64,000 nt of DNA from JADJVL01 sp046331545 (GCA_046331545.1 JAXLQR010000002.1:2170001-2234000), one strand, 5' to 3'. Positions 48,277 to 62,015 are shown, counted from the stretch's first letter. Made by a program: numbers and translations. Notes: generated from the letters alone by a model not told the origin.

Positions 48277-50846
48277 GCGCCCTCCTCGGCTTCCCGGTCC
48301 GCCCGCAGCCGCGCCGCCCAGCGAGCCGCCGGGAGCAGGGCCAGCGCCGCCGCGACCAGCGTCAGCAGGACCACCAGCGCCAGGAAGCCCGTGGGCAGCG
48401 CGAAGCGCAGGGTCCAGCCGAAGACCTGGGGGTTGAGCACCCGCACCAGGATCTGGGAGAGCAGCATCCCGAGCCCCAGCCCCCCGAGCGCCCCCGCCAG
48501 CGCGACGCCGAAGCCCTCCCCCAGCAGCACGGCGGCGATCTCGCCTTCGGTGGCGCCCAGGGAGCGCAGGGTCCAGAGGTCCCCGCGCCGCGCCAGGGCC
48601 AGCCCCAGCAGCGCCTGGACAAGCCCCGCCAGCGCCACGCCCAGCCCGATCACCTCCAGGGCGTAGGTCAGCGCGAAGGTCTGGTGGAAGATCGTCGCCA
48701 CCTGCTCGCGCAGGGCGCGGTTACTGCGGAAGCGCAGGCCCGGGAAGGCCGCGCCCAGGCGCCGGGCCTCGGCGGCGGGATCCCGGCCGGGCTGGAGGTA
48801 GAGGGCGAGGCTCGCCACCCGGTCGTCCTTGAACCAGTCCAAGAACACGGGCCGGTCCACGATGAGGCTGCCCCGCTCGTTCCCGTAGTCCGCGTAGATC
48901 CCGCGCACCGTGAGGCGCCGCGGGCCCGAGGGCGTCGGGATCTCGAGAACCTCGCCGAGCCGCACGCCGAAGCGCCGGCTGAAGGTCTCCGAGGCCACCG
49001 CGCCCGGATCCGCCAGGCCCTGTTCGTGGAGGCGGGCCATCAGCGCGTTGGGCTCGCCGCCCTCGAGGATGGCCACGTGGCCGAAGCGGGCGTGGACCGA
49101 GAAGTCCCCGGCACCGACGAAGGTGGGCGCGCCGCGGAAGCGCAGGGGCACAACCTGGAAGCGGTCCACCGCCTGCACCGCCGGATCCGTGGCGACTGCA
49201 TCCGCCAGCTCCGCGGGCAGGCGGTGGCGCGCGGCCATGCCCTCGCTGCCCTGGGGCGAGACGTAGAGGTCCGCCTTCAGGTTCGTCCCGATCCAGGTCA
49301 GCACCGTGGCCTCGAAGCTCTTCACCATCACCCCCATGCCCACCGTCATGCCCACCGCCACCGCGAGGGCGGCGGCCGCGAAACCATGGCGACCCGTGGG
49401 CCGCCGCAGGGGACGCAGGGCCAGGCGCAGGGCCCAGGGCGCGCGGGCGGTGCCCGGGAGGCCGAGCAGCGGAAGCAGCGCGAGGGCGGTGAGGCTGCCT
49501 CCCAGCAGCACCAGGCCGGCGCCGAGATAGGCGTGCCAGGCGGTGCCGGCGGGGAGGCGCGGCAGGAAGGCCAGGGCCGAGCCCGCGGCCACGGCCCCAA
49601 CGCCAAGGCCGGCGAGCAGGCGCCACCGCGCGGGCCGGTTGGAGGCCCCGTGGGCCAGGAGCTGCACCGGGGCCGTGGCCGCGGCGGTGCGCGCCGGCAG
49701 GGCCGCGGCGGCCAGGCAGGTGAGGAGGCCGAGGCCGAAAGCCAGCAGGGCCTCGCCGGGTTCCAGCCGGGCGCTGCGGGCGGCGCTGGCCCCGTAGAGG
49801 GTGTCCACGGTGCGCGAGACGGCCCGCACCGCGCCCTGGGCGAGACCCCAGCCCAGGCCCACGCCTAGGGCGCTGCCCGCGGCGCCCAGCAGCGCCGCCT
49901 CCAGGAGGACCAGGGCGTTCAGGAGGGCCGGCGGGCAGCCCAGGGAGCGCAGGGTGGCCCAGGTCTCCCGGCGCCGGTTCACCGCCGCGTCGAAGGCCTG
50001 GAAGAGGAGGTAGGCGCCCACCGCGAGGGCGATGAGCGAGAGGATGGTGAGGTTGAATCGGAAGGCCGCGGTCATCGTGCGGGCGCTGTCGGCGCGGGTT
50101 TCCGGCGACTCGAGCACCCATCCGGGGGGCAGGGCCACCGTCGCGGCGCGCTCGAGGCCCTCCAGGCGGGCGCCCTCCCGCAGCCCCAGTTCCACGCGGT
50201 CCAGCTCCCCGGGGCGGCCGAGGAGGGCCTGGGCCGCGGGGAGGTCCATCACCAGCAGGCCCCGCTGCAGGGGCGGGCGGTTGGGCGCGTCCCGGGCGAC
50301 GCCTGCCACGGTCAGCGCCACGGGACGGGCGTTCACGAAGCCACGGAGCTGGTCCCCGGGCCTGAGGCCTTCGGCGCGGGCCAGGGCCGGCGTGATCATC
50401 ACGGCGGCGGGGTCCTGCAGGCCGCGATAGAAGCCCGCCGACTCGTCCCTCTCGCCGCGGGAGACCTCCGCGGCGGCGTCCGGCTCCGCTGGAGTCAGGT
50501 TCGCGATCCCCACGAGGTCCGTGCCCAGGATCTGGAAGGCCTCCTGGCTGCCCTCCCGGGTGAAGGAGCCTTCCACGATGGGCAGAAGCCAGGCCTCCTC
50601 CCGAAGCCCGGCCAGGGCACCGAGGCGGTCCTCTCGAAGGGGGCCCGCTTCGGCCCGCACGAGGAGGTCCGAGCCCTGGCCCAGGCCCTGGGCGAAGGCC
50701 GCGAAGCTGGCCACCGCGGCGCGGTTGGCGAGGCGGATGGCGAGGAAGGCGGAGACGCCCAGGGCGATGGTCAGAACCGCCAGGAGCCCCCGGCCCCGCT
50801 CCCGCACCAGGGCGCGCAGCACCAGGCGGACGGCGAGCCAGCTCAT
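48273..50846 (-). CDS. ABC transporter permease, FtsX type, two fused units (AttFG-like)
   Basis: An 857-residue inner-membrane permease. Two MacB/FtsX-like modules occur in tandem: an N-terminal helix and periplasmic domain (about 20-260) followed by three helices near 265-380, more helices to about 490, then a second periplasmic domain (about 510-700) and a final three-helix bundle. It thus looks like a fusion of the two permeases (AttF and AttG) found separately elsewhere. Its start overlaps the ATPase stop and its stop overlaps the AttH-like start (both ATGA). Such systems use ATP to move lipids or lipoproteins in the envelope. Confidence 0.87.
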   Translation of the reverse strand: MSWLAVRLVLRALVRERGRGLLAVLTIALGVSAFLAIRLANRAAVASFAAFAQGLGQGSDLLVRAEAGPLREDRLGALAGLREEAWLLPIVEGSFTREGSQEAFQILGTDLVGIANLTPAEPDAAAEVSRGERDESAGFYRGLQDPAAVMITPALARAEGLRPGDQLRGFVNARPVALTVAGVARDAPNRPPLQRGLLVMDLPAAQALLGRPGELDRVELGLREGARLEGLERAATVALPPGWVLESPETRADSARTMTAAFRFNLTILSLIALAVGAYLLFQAFDAAVNRRRETWATLRSLGCPPALLNALVLLEAALLGAAGSALGVGLGWGLAQGAVRAVSRTVDTLYGASAARSARLEPGEALLAFGLGLLTCLAAAALPARTAAATAPVQLLAHGASNRPARWRLLAGLGVGAVAAGSALAFLPRLPAGTAWHAYLGAGLVLLGGSLTALALLPLLGLPGTARAPWALRLALRPLRRPTGRHGFAAAALAVAVGMTVGMGVMVKSFEATVLTWIGTNLKADLYVSPQGSEGMAARHRLPAELADAVATDPAVQAVDRFQVVPLRFRGAPTFVGAGDFSVHARFGHVAILEGGEPNALMARLHEQGLADPGAVASETFSRRFGVRLGEVLEIPTPSGPRRLTVRGIYADYGNERGSLIVDRPVFLDWFKDDRVASLALYLQPGRDPAAEARRLGAAFPGLRFRSNRALREQVATIFHQTFALTYALEVIGLGVALAGLVQALLGLALARRGDLWTLRSLGATEGEIAAVLLGEGFGVALAGALGGLGLGMLLSQILVRVLNPQVFGWTLRFALPTGFLALVVLLTLVAAALALLPAARWAARLRADREAEEGA

Positions 50847-51526
50847 GGTCGCGGCGGCGCCGGGGCCTCCACCAGCCGGCCGTCCAGCAGGCGCAGCACC
50901 CGGTGGCAGATGGCGGCGGCGGTTTCGCTGTGGGTGACCATCACCAGGGCCGTGCCCTCCCGCTCGGTGAGACGCAGGAGCAGGTCCAGCACCGCCTCGC
51001 CGCTGGCCCGGTCCAGGTTGCCCGTGGGCTCGTCGGCGAGGAGCACCGCGGGCCGTGCCGCCAGGGCCCGGGCGACGGCGACGCGCTGCATCTCGCCCCC
51101 GGAGAGCTCCGAAGGCCAGGCCTCCGCCCGGGACGCGAGGCCCACGGCCGCGAGAAGGTGGTCAGCCCGGCCCTGGAGGCGCGCCCGGTCCCACTTCAGC
51201 AGGTGCAGGGGAAGCTCCACGTTCTCCCGGGCGGTGAGCGTGGGGATCAGGTGGAAGAACTGGAACACCGTCCCGTAGCGTTCCCGGCGCACCTGGGCGA
51301 GGCGCCGTGGCGCCATGCGCTCCAGGGCCTCGCCCGCCAGACGCACCGTCCCCTCGTCCGGCAGGTCCAGGCCGCCCAGGAGGTTCAGCAGCGTGGTCTT
51401 CCCGCAGCCCGAGGGGCCCAGCAGCGCCACGCGCTCGCCGGGCAGGACGGCCATGTCGAGGCCCTCGAGGACCGCGCGGGACCCGTAGCGGCGCGTGACG
51501 CCCCTCGCCTCCAGCAGCGCCTCCAT
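50843..51526 (-). CDS. ABC transporter ATP-binding protein (LolD/AttE-like)
   Basis: A 227-residue ATPase with all core motifs: Walker A GPSGCGKTTLLNLLG, the Q-loop in TVFQFFHLIPTLTARENVEL, signature LSGGEMQR, Walker B AVLLADEPTGNLD and the H-loop VTHSE. FHLIPTLTARENVELPL is typical of the MacB/LolD group. First gene of a three-gene exporter operon. GGGAGG lies before the ATG and a TAGGCTGG element 18 bases upstream is the likely promoter. Confidence 0.93.
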   Translation of the reverse strand: MEALLEARGVTRRYGSRAVLEGLDMAVLPGERVALLGPSGCGKTTLLNLLGGLDLPDEGTVRLAGEALERMAPRRLAQVRRERYGTVFQFFHLIPTLTARENVELPLHLLKWDRARLQGRADHLLAAVGLASRAEAWPSELSGGEMQRVAVARALAARPAVLLADEPTGNLDRASGEAVLDLLLRLTEREGTALVMVTHSETAAAICHRVLRLLDGRLVEAPAPPRP

Positions 51527-51541
51527 GGAGCCTCCCGCGGT

Positions 51542-51549
51542 CCAGCCTA
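51542..51549 (-). promoter_or_regulatory. -10-like element TAGGCTGG of the Att-type exporter operon
   Basis: The minus-strand octamer lies 17 bases (from hexamer) before the ATG at 51526, leaving a short leader with GGGAGG. Confidence 0.4.
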
Positions 51550-51584
51550 GCCCAGGGGCGGACCCGCGCCGGGCCCTGTCCAGG

Positions 51585-52439
51585 TCAGTGGACGGTCTCC
51601 TCGTCCTCGAGGAGGGTGGGATGGGGCGGCTCGATGCCCCGCCAGCCCAGCAGCCAGGCCAGGTTGAGCAGGATGGCCGCGGCGATGAAGAAGGCGAGGA
51701 AGCCCAGCAGGAACCACTCCCGGAAGATCACGAAGAGGCTGAGGAGCAGGACCAGCGTCACCAGCATCCAGTAGCGGGCGGAGCGCGAGGCGGGCTTCTT
51801 CTTGAAGCTGGGGAAGCGGACGGTGCTGACCATCAGGAGGCCCACGAGGAAGAGCTCGGCCGCGAAGGCGTAGGCGAAGCGCGGGTCCTTGGGCGGGTGG
51901 GGCCAGCAGAGGATGACCGTGGCCACGCAGGCCGCGCCGGCGGGGATGGGCAGGCCCACGAAGAAGCGGGCGTCCACGCTGCCCACCTGCACGTTGAAGC
52001 GGGCGAGGCGGAGGGCGCCGCAGGCGATGAAGAAGAAGCTGGCGGCCCAGCCCACGGCGCGGAGCTGGTGGTCGGCCGCGCCCAGGGCGAAGAACCCGTA
52101 GCGGTAGGCGAGGATGGCGGGCGCCATGCCGAAGCTCACCACGTCCGCCAGGCTGTCGAGCTGCACGCCGAACTCGGTGGCCGTGTTCATCGCGCGGGCC
52201 ACCCTGCCGTCCATGCCGTCGAAGAAGCCTGCCGCCACCAGGAGGGCGGCCGCCCAGAGGAAGTAGCGCGACGGGTTGTCGCCGGCGGCGTTGATGGACA
52301 TGACGACGGAGCTGAAGCCGCAGAAGACCGAGAGCATGGTGATGCCCGAGGGCAGGGCGAACTTCGAGCGCTGCACCGCGACGCGGCGCAGCTCCCGCCG
52401 CCGCTCGCGGCGCTCTTCGGGGCTCAGGCGGGGCTTCAT
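51585..52439 (-). CDS. pssA: CDP-diacylglycerol-serine O-phosphatidyltransferase
   Basis: A 284-residue membrane enzyme that makes phosphatidylserine, the precursor of phosphatidylethanolamine. The CDP-alcohol phosphotransferase motif is complete: DGRVARAMNTATEFG, then LDSLADVVSFGMAPA (pattern DGxxAR...G...D...D). Six to eight hydrophobic helices follow, as usual, and the N-terminus is basic (RLSPEERRERRRELRRV). The ATG at 52439 is chosen because GGAG lies just upstream and the frame beyond it is the antisense of mnmG. No psd is adjacent. It is divergent from mnmG. Confidence 0.93.
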   Translation of the reverse strand: MKPRLSPEERRERRRELRRVAVQRSKFALPSGITMLSVFCGFSSVVMSINAAGDNPSRYFLWAAALLVAAGFFDGMDGRVARAMNTATEFGVQLDSLADVVSFGMAPAILAYRYGFFALGAADHQLRAVGWAASFFFIACGALRLARFNVQVGSVDARFFVGLPIPAGAACVATVILCWPHPPKDPRFAYAFAAELFLVGLLMVSTVRFPSFKKKPASRSARYWMLVTLVLLLSLFVIFREWFLLGFLAFFIAAAILLNLAWLLGWRGIEPPHPTLLEDEETVH

Positions 52440-52490
52440 GGGCTCCAGTGTTCCACAAAATCCCGGGCCGGATGGCGACTCCCCCGCCGG

Positions 52491-52498
52491 TAGACTGG
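52491..52498 (+). promoter_or_regulatory. -10-like element TAGACTGG of mnmG
   Basis: An exact TAGACTGG 20 bases before the proposed TTG start at 52519. It supports a start inside 52505-52530 rather than in the upstream open frame, which overlaps pssA. Confidence 0.45.
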
Positions 52499-52518
52499 AA
52501 GGCTCACGGGGAAATGGT

Positions 52519-54402
52519 TTGAAGCACGTGGTGGTCATCGGCGGCGGGCACGCCGGCATCGAGGCGGCGCACATCGCCGCCCGCACGGGCCTGCCCACCA
52601 CGCTGCTCACCATGAACCTCGACCAGATCGGCCAGATGAGCTGCAACCCGAGCATCGGCGGCGTGGGCAAGGGCCACATGGTGCGGGAGCTGGACGCCCT
52701 GGGCGGCGCCATGGGCCGGCTCATCGACGCCACCGGCATCCACTTCCGCATCCTGAACGAGAGCCGCGGCGTGGCGGTGCGCGGACCGCGGGCCCAGGCG
52801 GACAAGGTGAAGTACCGCCTCGCGGCCCGGCGGCTCCTGGAGCGCACGCCGAACCTCCGGCTCCGCCAGGGCCTCGCCGCGGGCCTGCGCTGGACCGCCG
52901 GCACGAAGGGCTTGCAGGGGGTCGAGCTTCTCGACGGCTCCTTCCTGCCCTGCGACGCGGTGGTGCTCACCAGCGGCACCTTCCTGAACGGGCGCATCCT
53001 CATCGGCGACCGCCGTCTGGAGGCTGGGCGGGCCGGGGAGCCCGCCAGCACCCACCTTTCGGAGCAGCTCAAGGCCCTGGGCCTGCGCTGCCGTCGCCTC
53101 AAGACCGGCACCAGCCCCCGGCTGGCGAAGGGCACCATCGACTTCGACCGGCTCCAGGTGCAGCCTCCGGACGATCCGCCGCGCCCCTTCAGCTTCTTCT
53201 CGACATCGATCCCGCAGCCCCAGGTGCCCTGCCACATCGTCCACACGACGCCCCGGACGGAGGCGCTCGTGCGGGAGAACCTCGCCCGCAGCGCCCTCTA
53301 CGGCGGGCACATCGAGGGGGTGGGGCCGCGCTACTGCCCGAGCATCGAGGACAAGTTCGTGAAGTTCCCGGACAAGGGCCGCCACCAGATCTTCGTGGAG
53401 CCCGAGAGCCTGGAGCTGGATGAGATCTACCTCGCCGGGCTGAGCACCTCCATGCCGCCGGAGGTGCAGCTCGCCATGGTGCGCAGCCTGCCGGGCTTCG
53501 AGGCCGCCGAGATCGTGCGGCCGGGTTACGCCATCGAATACGACAGCTTCGACCCCCTGCAGCTCCGGCGGGACCTTTCCGTGCACGGCTTCGAGGGCCT
53601 GTGGTTCGCCGGCCAGATCAACGGCACCACGGGCTACGAGGAGGCCGCCGGCCAGGGCCTCCTCGCCGGGCTGAACGCCGCGCGGTGGCTGCAGGAGCGG
53701 GAGCCCGTCATCCTCGGCCGGGACCAGGCCTACCTGGGCGTGATGGTGGACGACCTCGTCACCAAGGGCACCGACGAGCCCTACCGCATGCTCACGGCCC
53801 GGGCGGAACACAGGCTGGGCCTGGCCTGCGACCTGGCGGACGTGCGGCTGCTCGAGGTCGCGCAGGAGGTGGGCGCCCTGGGCCCGGCCGCCCTCGCCCA
53901 GGTCGAGGCCAAGATCGAGCGCAGGGCGAGGCTTCGCGGACAGTGCGACGAGGCCTGGGTGGCGCCCACCTCGCCCTTCGGCCCCATCGCGGCCGAGGCC
54001 GGGCTCCAGCTCCAGGCGGGGCTCACCCTCGCCGAGCTGTTGAAGCGCCAGCAGGTCACGCCGCCGCTGGCCGACCGCGCCCTCGGCCTGCTGGAGGGCT
54101 GGGACCGTCCCCAGCTGGGCTGGGATCCCGCCTGGGAGCGGGACCTGCTGCTCTTCGAGCTCCGCTACGACGGCTACCGCCAGCGGGAGGCGCGGCTCCT
54201 GCAGCACCATCGGGACTGGGATGCGGTCCGCATCCCCGAGGACTTCCCGGCGGAGGCCCTTGCGGTGCTCAGCAACGAGGTGCGGGAGAAGCTCCGCAAG
54301 CACCGTCCCGAGACCCTCGGCCAGGCTTCGCGCATCCCCGGGATCACGCCGGCCGCGGTGACGCTGCTGCACCTGCTCATCGAAAAGCGGCGCAGCGCCT
54401 GA
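52519..54402 (+). CDS. mnmG: tRNA uridine-5-carboxymethylaminomethyl modification enzyme
   Basis: A 627-residue FAD enzyme that, with MnmE, modifies U34 of certain tRNAs. The FAD motif is VIGGGHAGIEAAHIAARTG, then SCNPSIGGVGKGHMVRELDA, GTFLNGRILIG and CPSIEDK, all canonical. The C-terminal helical domain is present. The start is TTG at 52519 with GGGGAAA upstream, because no ATG or better codon opens the FAD fold; GTG 52528 is an alternative. No mnmE or rsmG is beside it. It converges on galU with a two-base gap. Confidence 0.95.
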   Translation: MKHVVVIGGGHAGIEAAHIAARTGLPTTLLTMNLDQIGQMSCNPSIGGVGKGHMVRELDALGGAMGRLIDATGIHFRILNESRGVAVRGPRAQADKVKYRLAARRLLERTPNLRLRQGLAAGLRWTAGTKGLQGVELLDGSFLPCDAVVLTSGTFLNGRILIGDRRLEAGRAGEPASTHLSEQLKALGLRCRRLKTGTSPRLAKGTIDFDRLQVQPPDDPPRPFSFFSTSIPQPQVPCHIVHTTPRTEALVRENLARSALYGGHIEGVGPRYCPSIEDKFVKFPDKGRHQIFVEPESLELDEIYLAGLSTSMPPEVQLAMVRSLPGFEAAEIVRPGYAIEYDSFDPLQLRRDLSVHGFEGLWFAGQINGTTGYEEAAGQGLLAGLNAARWLQEREPVILGRDQAYLGVMVDDLVTKGTDEPYRMLTARAEHRLGLACDLADVRLLEVAQEVGALGPAALAQVEAKIERRARLRGQCDEAWVAPTSPFGPIAAEAGLQLQAGLTLAELLKRQQVTPPLADRALGLLEGWDRPQLGWDPAWERDLLLFELRYDGYRQREARLLQHHRDWDAVRIPEDFPAEALAVLSNEVREKLRKHRPETLGQASRIPGITPAAVTLLHLLIEKRRSA

Positions 54403-54404
54403 GG

Positions 54405-55277
54405 CTAGGCCTTCACCACGTCCCGCAGGAAGGCCAGGAAGTCCTCCCGAAGGTCGTCGCGCTTGAGGGCGAACTCCACGTTGGCCTTCAGGTAGTCGAG
54501 CTTGTTGCCCGTGTCGAAGCGACGGGCCGGGATGGGCGCGGCCACGAGCTGGCCCTCCGCCGCCAGCTTCGCCAGGGCGTCGGTGAGCTGGTACTCCCCG
54601 CCCACGCCGGGCTGCAGCCCGGCGAGGTGCTCGAACACGCGGGGGGTGAGGACGTAGCGGCCCACCACCGCGAAGCGGCTGGGCGCGTCCTCGGGCCGGG
54701 GCTTCTCCACGATGGCCTGCACCTCCCAGGGGCCTTTCGACCCGTCCGCGGGACCGTTCACGATGCCGTAGCGGCTCACATGGGCCAGGGGCACCTCCTG
54801 CACGCCCACCACGGACTTGCCCGTGGCCTCGAAGGCCGCGATGAGCGCGTCCAGGGCGTGGTCGGTCTCGTCGAAGACGTCATCGCCCAGCAGCAGGGCG
54901 AAGGGCTCCTGGCCGACGGCGTGGCGGGCGCATAGCACCGCGTGGCCGAGCCCGAGGGGCTCGCCCTGGCGCACGTAGGCGAAGGAGCCCATGCCCGTGA
55001 TGCCACGGATAATCGCGAGGTCATCGCCCTTGCCCCGCTTGGCCAGGGTGTCCTCCAGCTCGAAGGCCACGTCGAAGTGGTTCTCGATGGCCTGCTTCCC
55101 TCGACCGGTGACGAGGATGACATTCTCCACGCCGCAGCGGATGGCCTCCTCCACCACGTGCTGGATGACGGGCTTGTCCACGAGGGGCAGCATCTCCTTG
55201 GGCTGGGCCTTCGTGGCGGGCAGGAAGCGGGTGCCCAGGCCCGCGACGGGGATGACGGCTTTGCGGATCGCGCTCAT
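54405..55277 (-). CDS. galU: UTP-glucose-1-phosphate uridylyltransferase
   Basis: A 290-residue nucleotidyltransferase that makes UDP-glucose for envelope polysaccharides. The signature AGLGTRFLPATKAQPKEMLP (about 12-31) and VDKPVIQHVVEEA start the Rossmann-like fold; FALLLGDDVFDE and the later GVGGEYQLTDALAKLA fit GalU. Length is typical. The ATG at 55277 is set by this N-terminus; the open frame upstream runs into pgi on the other strand. It is divergent from pgi, which acts on a related sugar phosphate. Confidence 0.95.
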   Translation of the reverse strand: MSAIRKAVIPVAGLGTRFLPATKAQPKEMLPLVDKPVIQHVVEEAIRCGVENVILVTGRGKQAIENHFDVAFELEDTLAKRGKGDDLAIIRGITGMGSFAYVRQGEPLGLGHAVLCARHAVGQEPFALLLGDDVFDETDHALDALIAAFEATGKSVVGVQEVPLAHVSRYGIVNGPADGSKGPWEVQAIVEKPRPEDAPSRFAVVGRYVLTPRVFEHLAGLQPGVGGEYQLTDALAKLAAEGQLVAAPIPARRFDTGNKLDYLKANVEFALKRDDLREDFLAFLRDVVKA

Positions 55278-55332
55278 GGCTCCATCATGGCGCAGTCCCA
55301 TTAAGCTGAGGTATTCCCGCGGAAAGGACTCC

Positions 55333-56469
55333 ATGGACATCCATCGCCTCCTGGAGCGGCTCGAGGCCCACCCCATGTCCGCCTGGCAGCGGCCGGAGGC
55401 CGTCGCGCTGCCACCGGTGGCGTCCTCCGCGCGCCTGCTCTGGGCGGGGATCGGCGGCTCCCTCCTGCCGACCGCGGCGCTCGTGGACGCCCTGGCGACA
55501 CCCGGGCAGCGGGCGCGCTTCGTGCCTCTCTCCTCTCCGGAACCCCGGGCCCTGACGCTCGAGGTGGACGACCAGGTGGTGTTCGCCTCCAAGAGCGGCC
55601 GCACGCTGGAACTCTGGACCTGGCTCGGCCGCCTGCGGGCGATGCAAGGGTGGAAGAGACTCCGCAGGCCCCCCATCGCCATCACCCAGGACGACCAGAA
55701 TCCCCTCGCCCGCCTCGCCCGCTCGGAGGGCTGGCCCATCCTTCCGATCCCGGAGCACGTCGGGGGCCGCTTCTCGGCTTTCACGGCCGTCGGTACTCTC
55801 CCGCTGGCCTGGATGGGGCGGGACCCGGGTCGATTCCTCACCGGCGCCCGCGAAGCGCGCGGATCCCTGGACGGGGGTCCGGGACCCTGGCGCGCTCGGG
55901 TCCGCGGCGCCGTCGGGGCCTGGGTGGAGGGATACCTCCGCTCCTTCGACCACTGGGTCCTGCTGCCCTACGCCAACGCCCTGGAGACCGTGGGCGCCTG
56001 GTGGGTGCAGCTCGTGGCGGAGAGCCTCGGCAAGACGAGCCCCGACGGGATTCGGCGCGGCATCATCCCCATCCGGGCCATCGGCCCCCAGGACCAGCAC
56101 GCCCAGCTCCAGCGGTGGCTGGACGGCCCGCGGAACGTGGGCGTCGTGCTGGTGACGGTGAAGGGAGGCCCCGACGAGACCGCCAGCGCGGAGCCTGAGG
56201 CCTGCCCCTTCCCGGGGCTGGCCGGGCTCTCGGGGCGTCGCATCCTCCAGGCCCAGGCGGATGGGACCCGGGAGGCCCTGGAGGCGGCCGGAGTCCCGGT
56301 CCTGCGCTGGGAGCTGGAACCCCTCGACGCGCACGAGCTCGGGGCCTTCCTCATGGCCTGGCAGCTCGTCGTCGGCCTCACGGGCATGGCCCTCGAGGTG
56401 GACCCCTTCGACCAGCCCGCCGTGGAGGACGGCAAGCGCCGCACCTTGAAAATGCTGGGATTGGCCTGA
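55333..56469 (+). CDS. pgi: Glucose-6-phosphate isomerase, short form
   Basis: A 378-residue enzyme interconverting glucose-6-phosphate and fructose-6-phosphate. The SIS-type core is recognisable: WAGIGGSLLP, VFASKSGRTLE, GGRFSAFTAVGTLP, GPQDQHAQLQRWLDG and VDPFDQPAVEDGKR, in the canonical order. It is clearly shorter than the usual 445-550 residues because N-terminal and inter-motif segments are reduced. AAAGGA lies before the ATG. The rRNA operon follows after about 290 bp. Confidence 0.9.
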   Translation: MDIHRLLERLEAHPMSAWQRPEAVALPPVASSARLLWAGIGGSLLPTAALVDALATPGQRARFVPLSSPEPRALTLEVDDQVVFASKSGRTLELWTWLGRLRAMQGWKRLRRPPIAITQDDQNPLARLARSEGWPILPIPEHVGGRFSAFTAVGTLPLAWMGRDPGRFLTGAREARGSLDGGPGPWRARVRGAVGAWVEGYLRSFDHWVLLPYANALETVGAWWVQLVAESLGKTSPDGIRRGIIPIRAIGPQDQHAQLQRWLDGPRNVGVVLVTVKGGPDETASAEPEACPFPGLAGLSGRRILQAQADGTREALEAAGVPVLRWELEPLDAHELGAFLMAWQLVVGLTGMALEVDPFDQPAVEDGKRRTLKMLGLA

Positions 56470-56761
56470 GCCCGCGCGGGACCTCGCGTTCCGAGGTGAC
56501 GTCCCCGTGAATTTTCCGCTTGCGTTCGTGGTGTGGGGTGGTACTCTGATTGTCCTGCGCGGGTTGAGGCTTGTGCGGAGACGGGAAGGCTGCGGGCGGA
56601 GGTTTTGTCCAGTGGCTGGTGATCCCGGACGTCTTTGAAAACCGGATAGAGAGAAAGAAAGCCTTTGAGCTGTTCTGCGGGTTAAGGCCAGCAGGGCAGA
56701 GTACGAAACCAGAACCGAAGCCTGCGTCTTTCGGGATGCAGGACTGAAGAGTTCAGAGATT
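56470..56761 (+). promoter_or_regulatory. rRNA operon promoter and leader region
   Basis: A 292-bp gap between pgi and 16S with no gene. A small hairpin (ACCTCG 56481-56486 with CGAGGT 56492-56497) may end pgi transcription. TTGCGT (56520-56525) and TACTCT (56542-56547), 16 bases apart, are a weak candidate promoter. A 19-base segment at 56631-56649 pairs with sequence after 16S. Exact promoter unproven. Confidence 0.35.
56631..56649 (+). other. 5' arm of the 16S rRNA processing stem
   Basis: This 19-mer (starting GTCTTTGAAAACC) is the reverse complement of 58381-58399 except for one G-U pair. The two arms bracket the whole 16S sequence, as expected for the RNase III processing stem of pre-16S rRNA. 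Confidence 0.75.
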
Positions 56762-58305
<1,544 letters not shown>

Positions 58306-58380
58306 GGAGAGTCACCGCCTCGCGCGTCAGCGCGTTGAGGATTAACGAGTGACGAAAGGTCAACGCTTCCAATCGAATTT

Positions 58381-58399
58381 CTATCCGGTTTTTAAAGAC
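58381..58399 (+). other. 3' arm of the 16S rRNA processing stem
   Basis: The 19-mer starting CTATCCGG pairs with 56631-56649 (18 Watson-Crick pairs and one wobble), closing the 16S precursor loop 42 bases before tRNA-Ala. Confidence 0.75.
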
Positions 58400-58440
58400 G
58401 CTCGTGCAATCTTTGACGAGCGTGTTTGGGCGTCTGAAAG

Positions 58441-58516
58441 GGGCCCGTAGCTCAGCTGGGAGAGCGCCTGGTTTGCATCCAGGAGGTCGTCGGTTCGATC
58501 CCGGTCGGGTCCACCA
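58441..58516 (+). tRNA. tRNA-Ala (TGC anticodon)
   Basis: A 76-base cloverleaf with encoded CCA. The acceptor GGGCCCG pairs with CGGGTCC, the anticodon stem CCTGG/CCAGG encloses loop TTTGCAT with TGC at 58474-58476, and the T-loop is GGTTCGATC. It lies in the 16S-23S spacer, as is common, but comes before tRNA-Ile. Confidence 0.97.
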
Positions 58517-58538
58517 GCGCCCGCTGGAGCACAAACTG

Positions 58539-58616
<78 letters not shown>

Positions 58617-58835
58617 GTAGTCATTGAGTTGAGTTGAGATCCTAAGGGATTTGAATCCAGCTCAAGGCCGCCTCGAGGGGTGGCAGTCGAAAGACGGAGC
58701 TGTTTGACAATCAAATAGAAGGAATAGAGAAGGGTGATCCATGGCGTTGAAGTGACGCTGTGGGCTTAAGGCGAGGCAAGTTTAGCGAAATCGAAAGACT
58801 CTCGTGGGTCTGAAGTCAGTGTTATTCATTGATGG
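58617..58835 (+). other. tRNA-23S spacer
   Basis: A 219-bp transcribed spacer between tRNA-Ile and 23S. I see no gene. A direct GTTGA repeat (TTGAGTTGAGAT near 58625) and sequence leading into the 23S terminal stem are the only features noted. Confidence 0.6.
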
Positions 58836-61774
<2,939 letters not shown>

Positions 61775-61900
61775 TCATCAATCAATCCCATCCAGCACTT
61801 TTCGAGAGAAAACGTGCCTCACCTAAACACTCCTACAACCTAGGAGTTCACCCTTCCCCAGGAGGTCCCTTCATCCCGAAGGACATCCTCCACTCAAGCT

Positions 61901-62015
61901 CGTCGTGGCTTTTCCCCAGGGGTCACACCCGTTCCCATCCCGAACACGGCCGTTAAGACCCAGAGGGCCGATGATACTGCGCCACACAGACGTGGAAAAG
62001 TAGGTCGCCGCGACG
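61901..62015 (+). rRNA. rrf: 5S ribosomal RNA
   Basis: A 115-base 5S gene. The terminal stem CGTCGTGGC pairs with the 3' end GTCGCCGCGACG, and the conserved CCCATCCCGAACACGGCCGT (loop B/C region) and GAAAAGTAGGTCG segments are present. It lies 126 bases after 23S, and a strong terminator follows at 62029-62055. Confidence 0.95.

Noticed and set aside
52276..52518. 81-codon upstream extension of mnmG
   Set aside because: It overlaps the 5' part of pssA on the other strand and precedes the likely promoter; MnmG normally starts right before the FAD motif.
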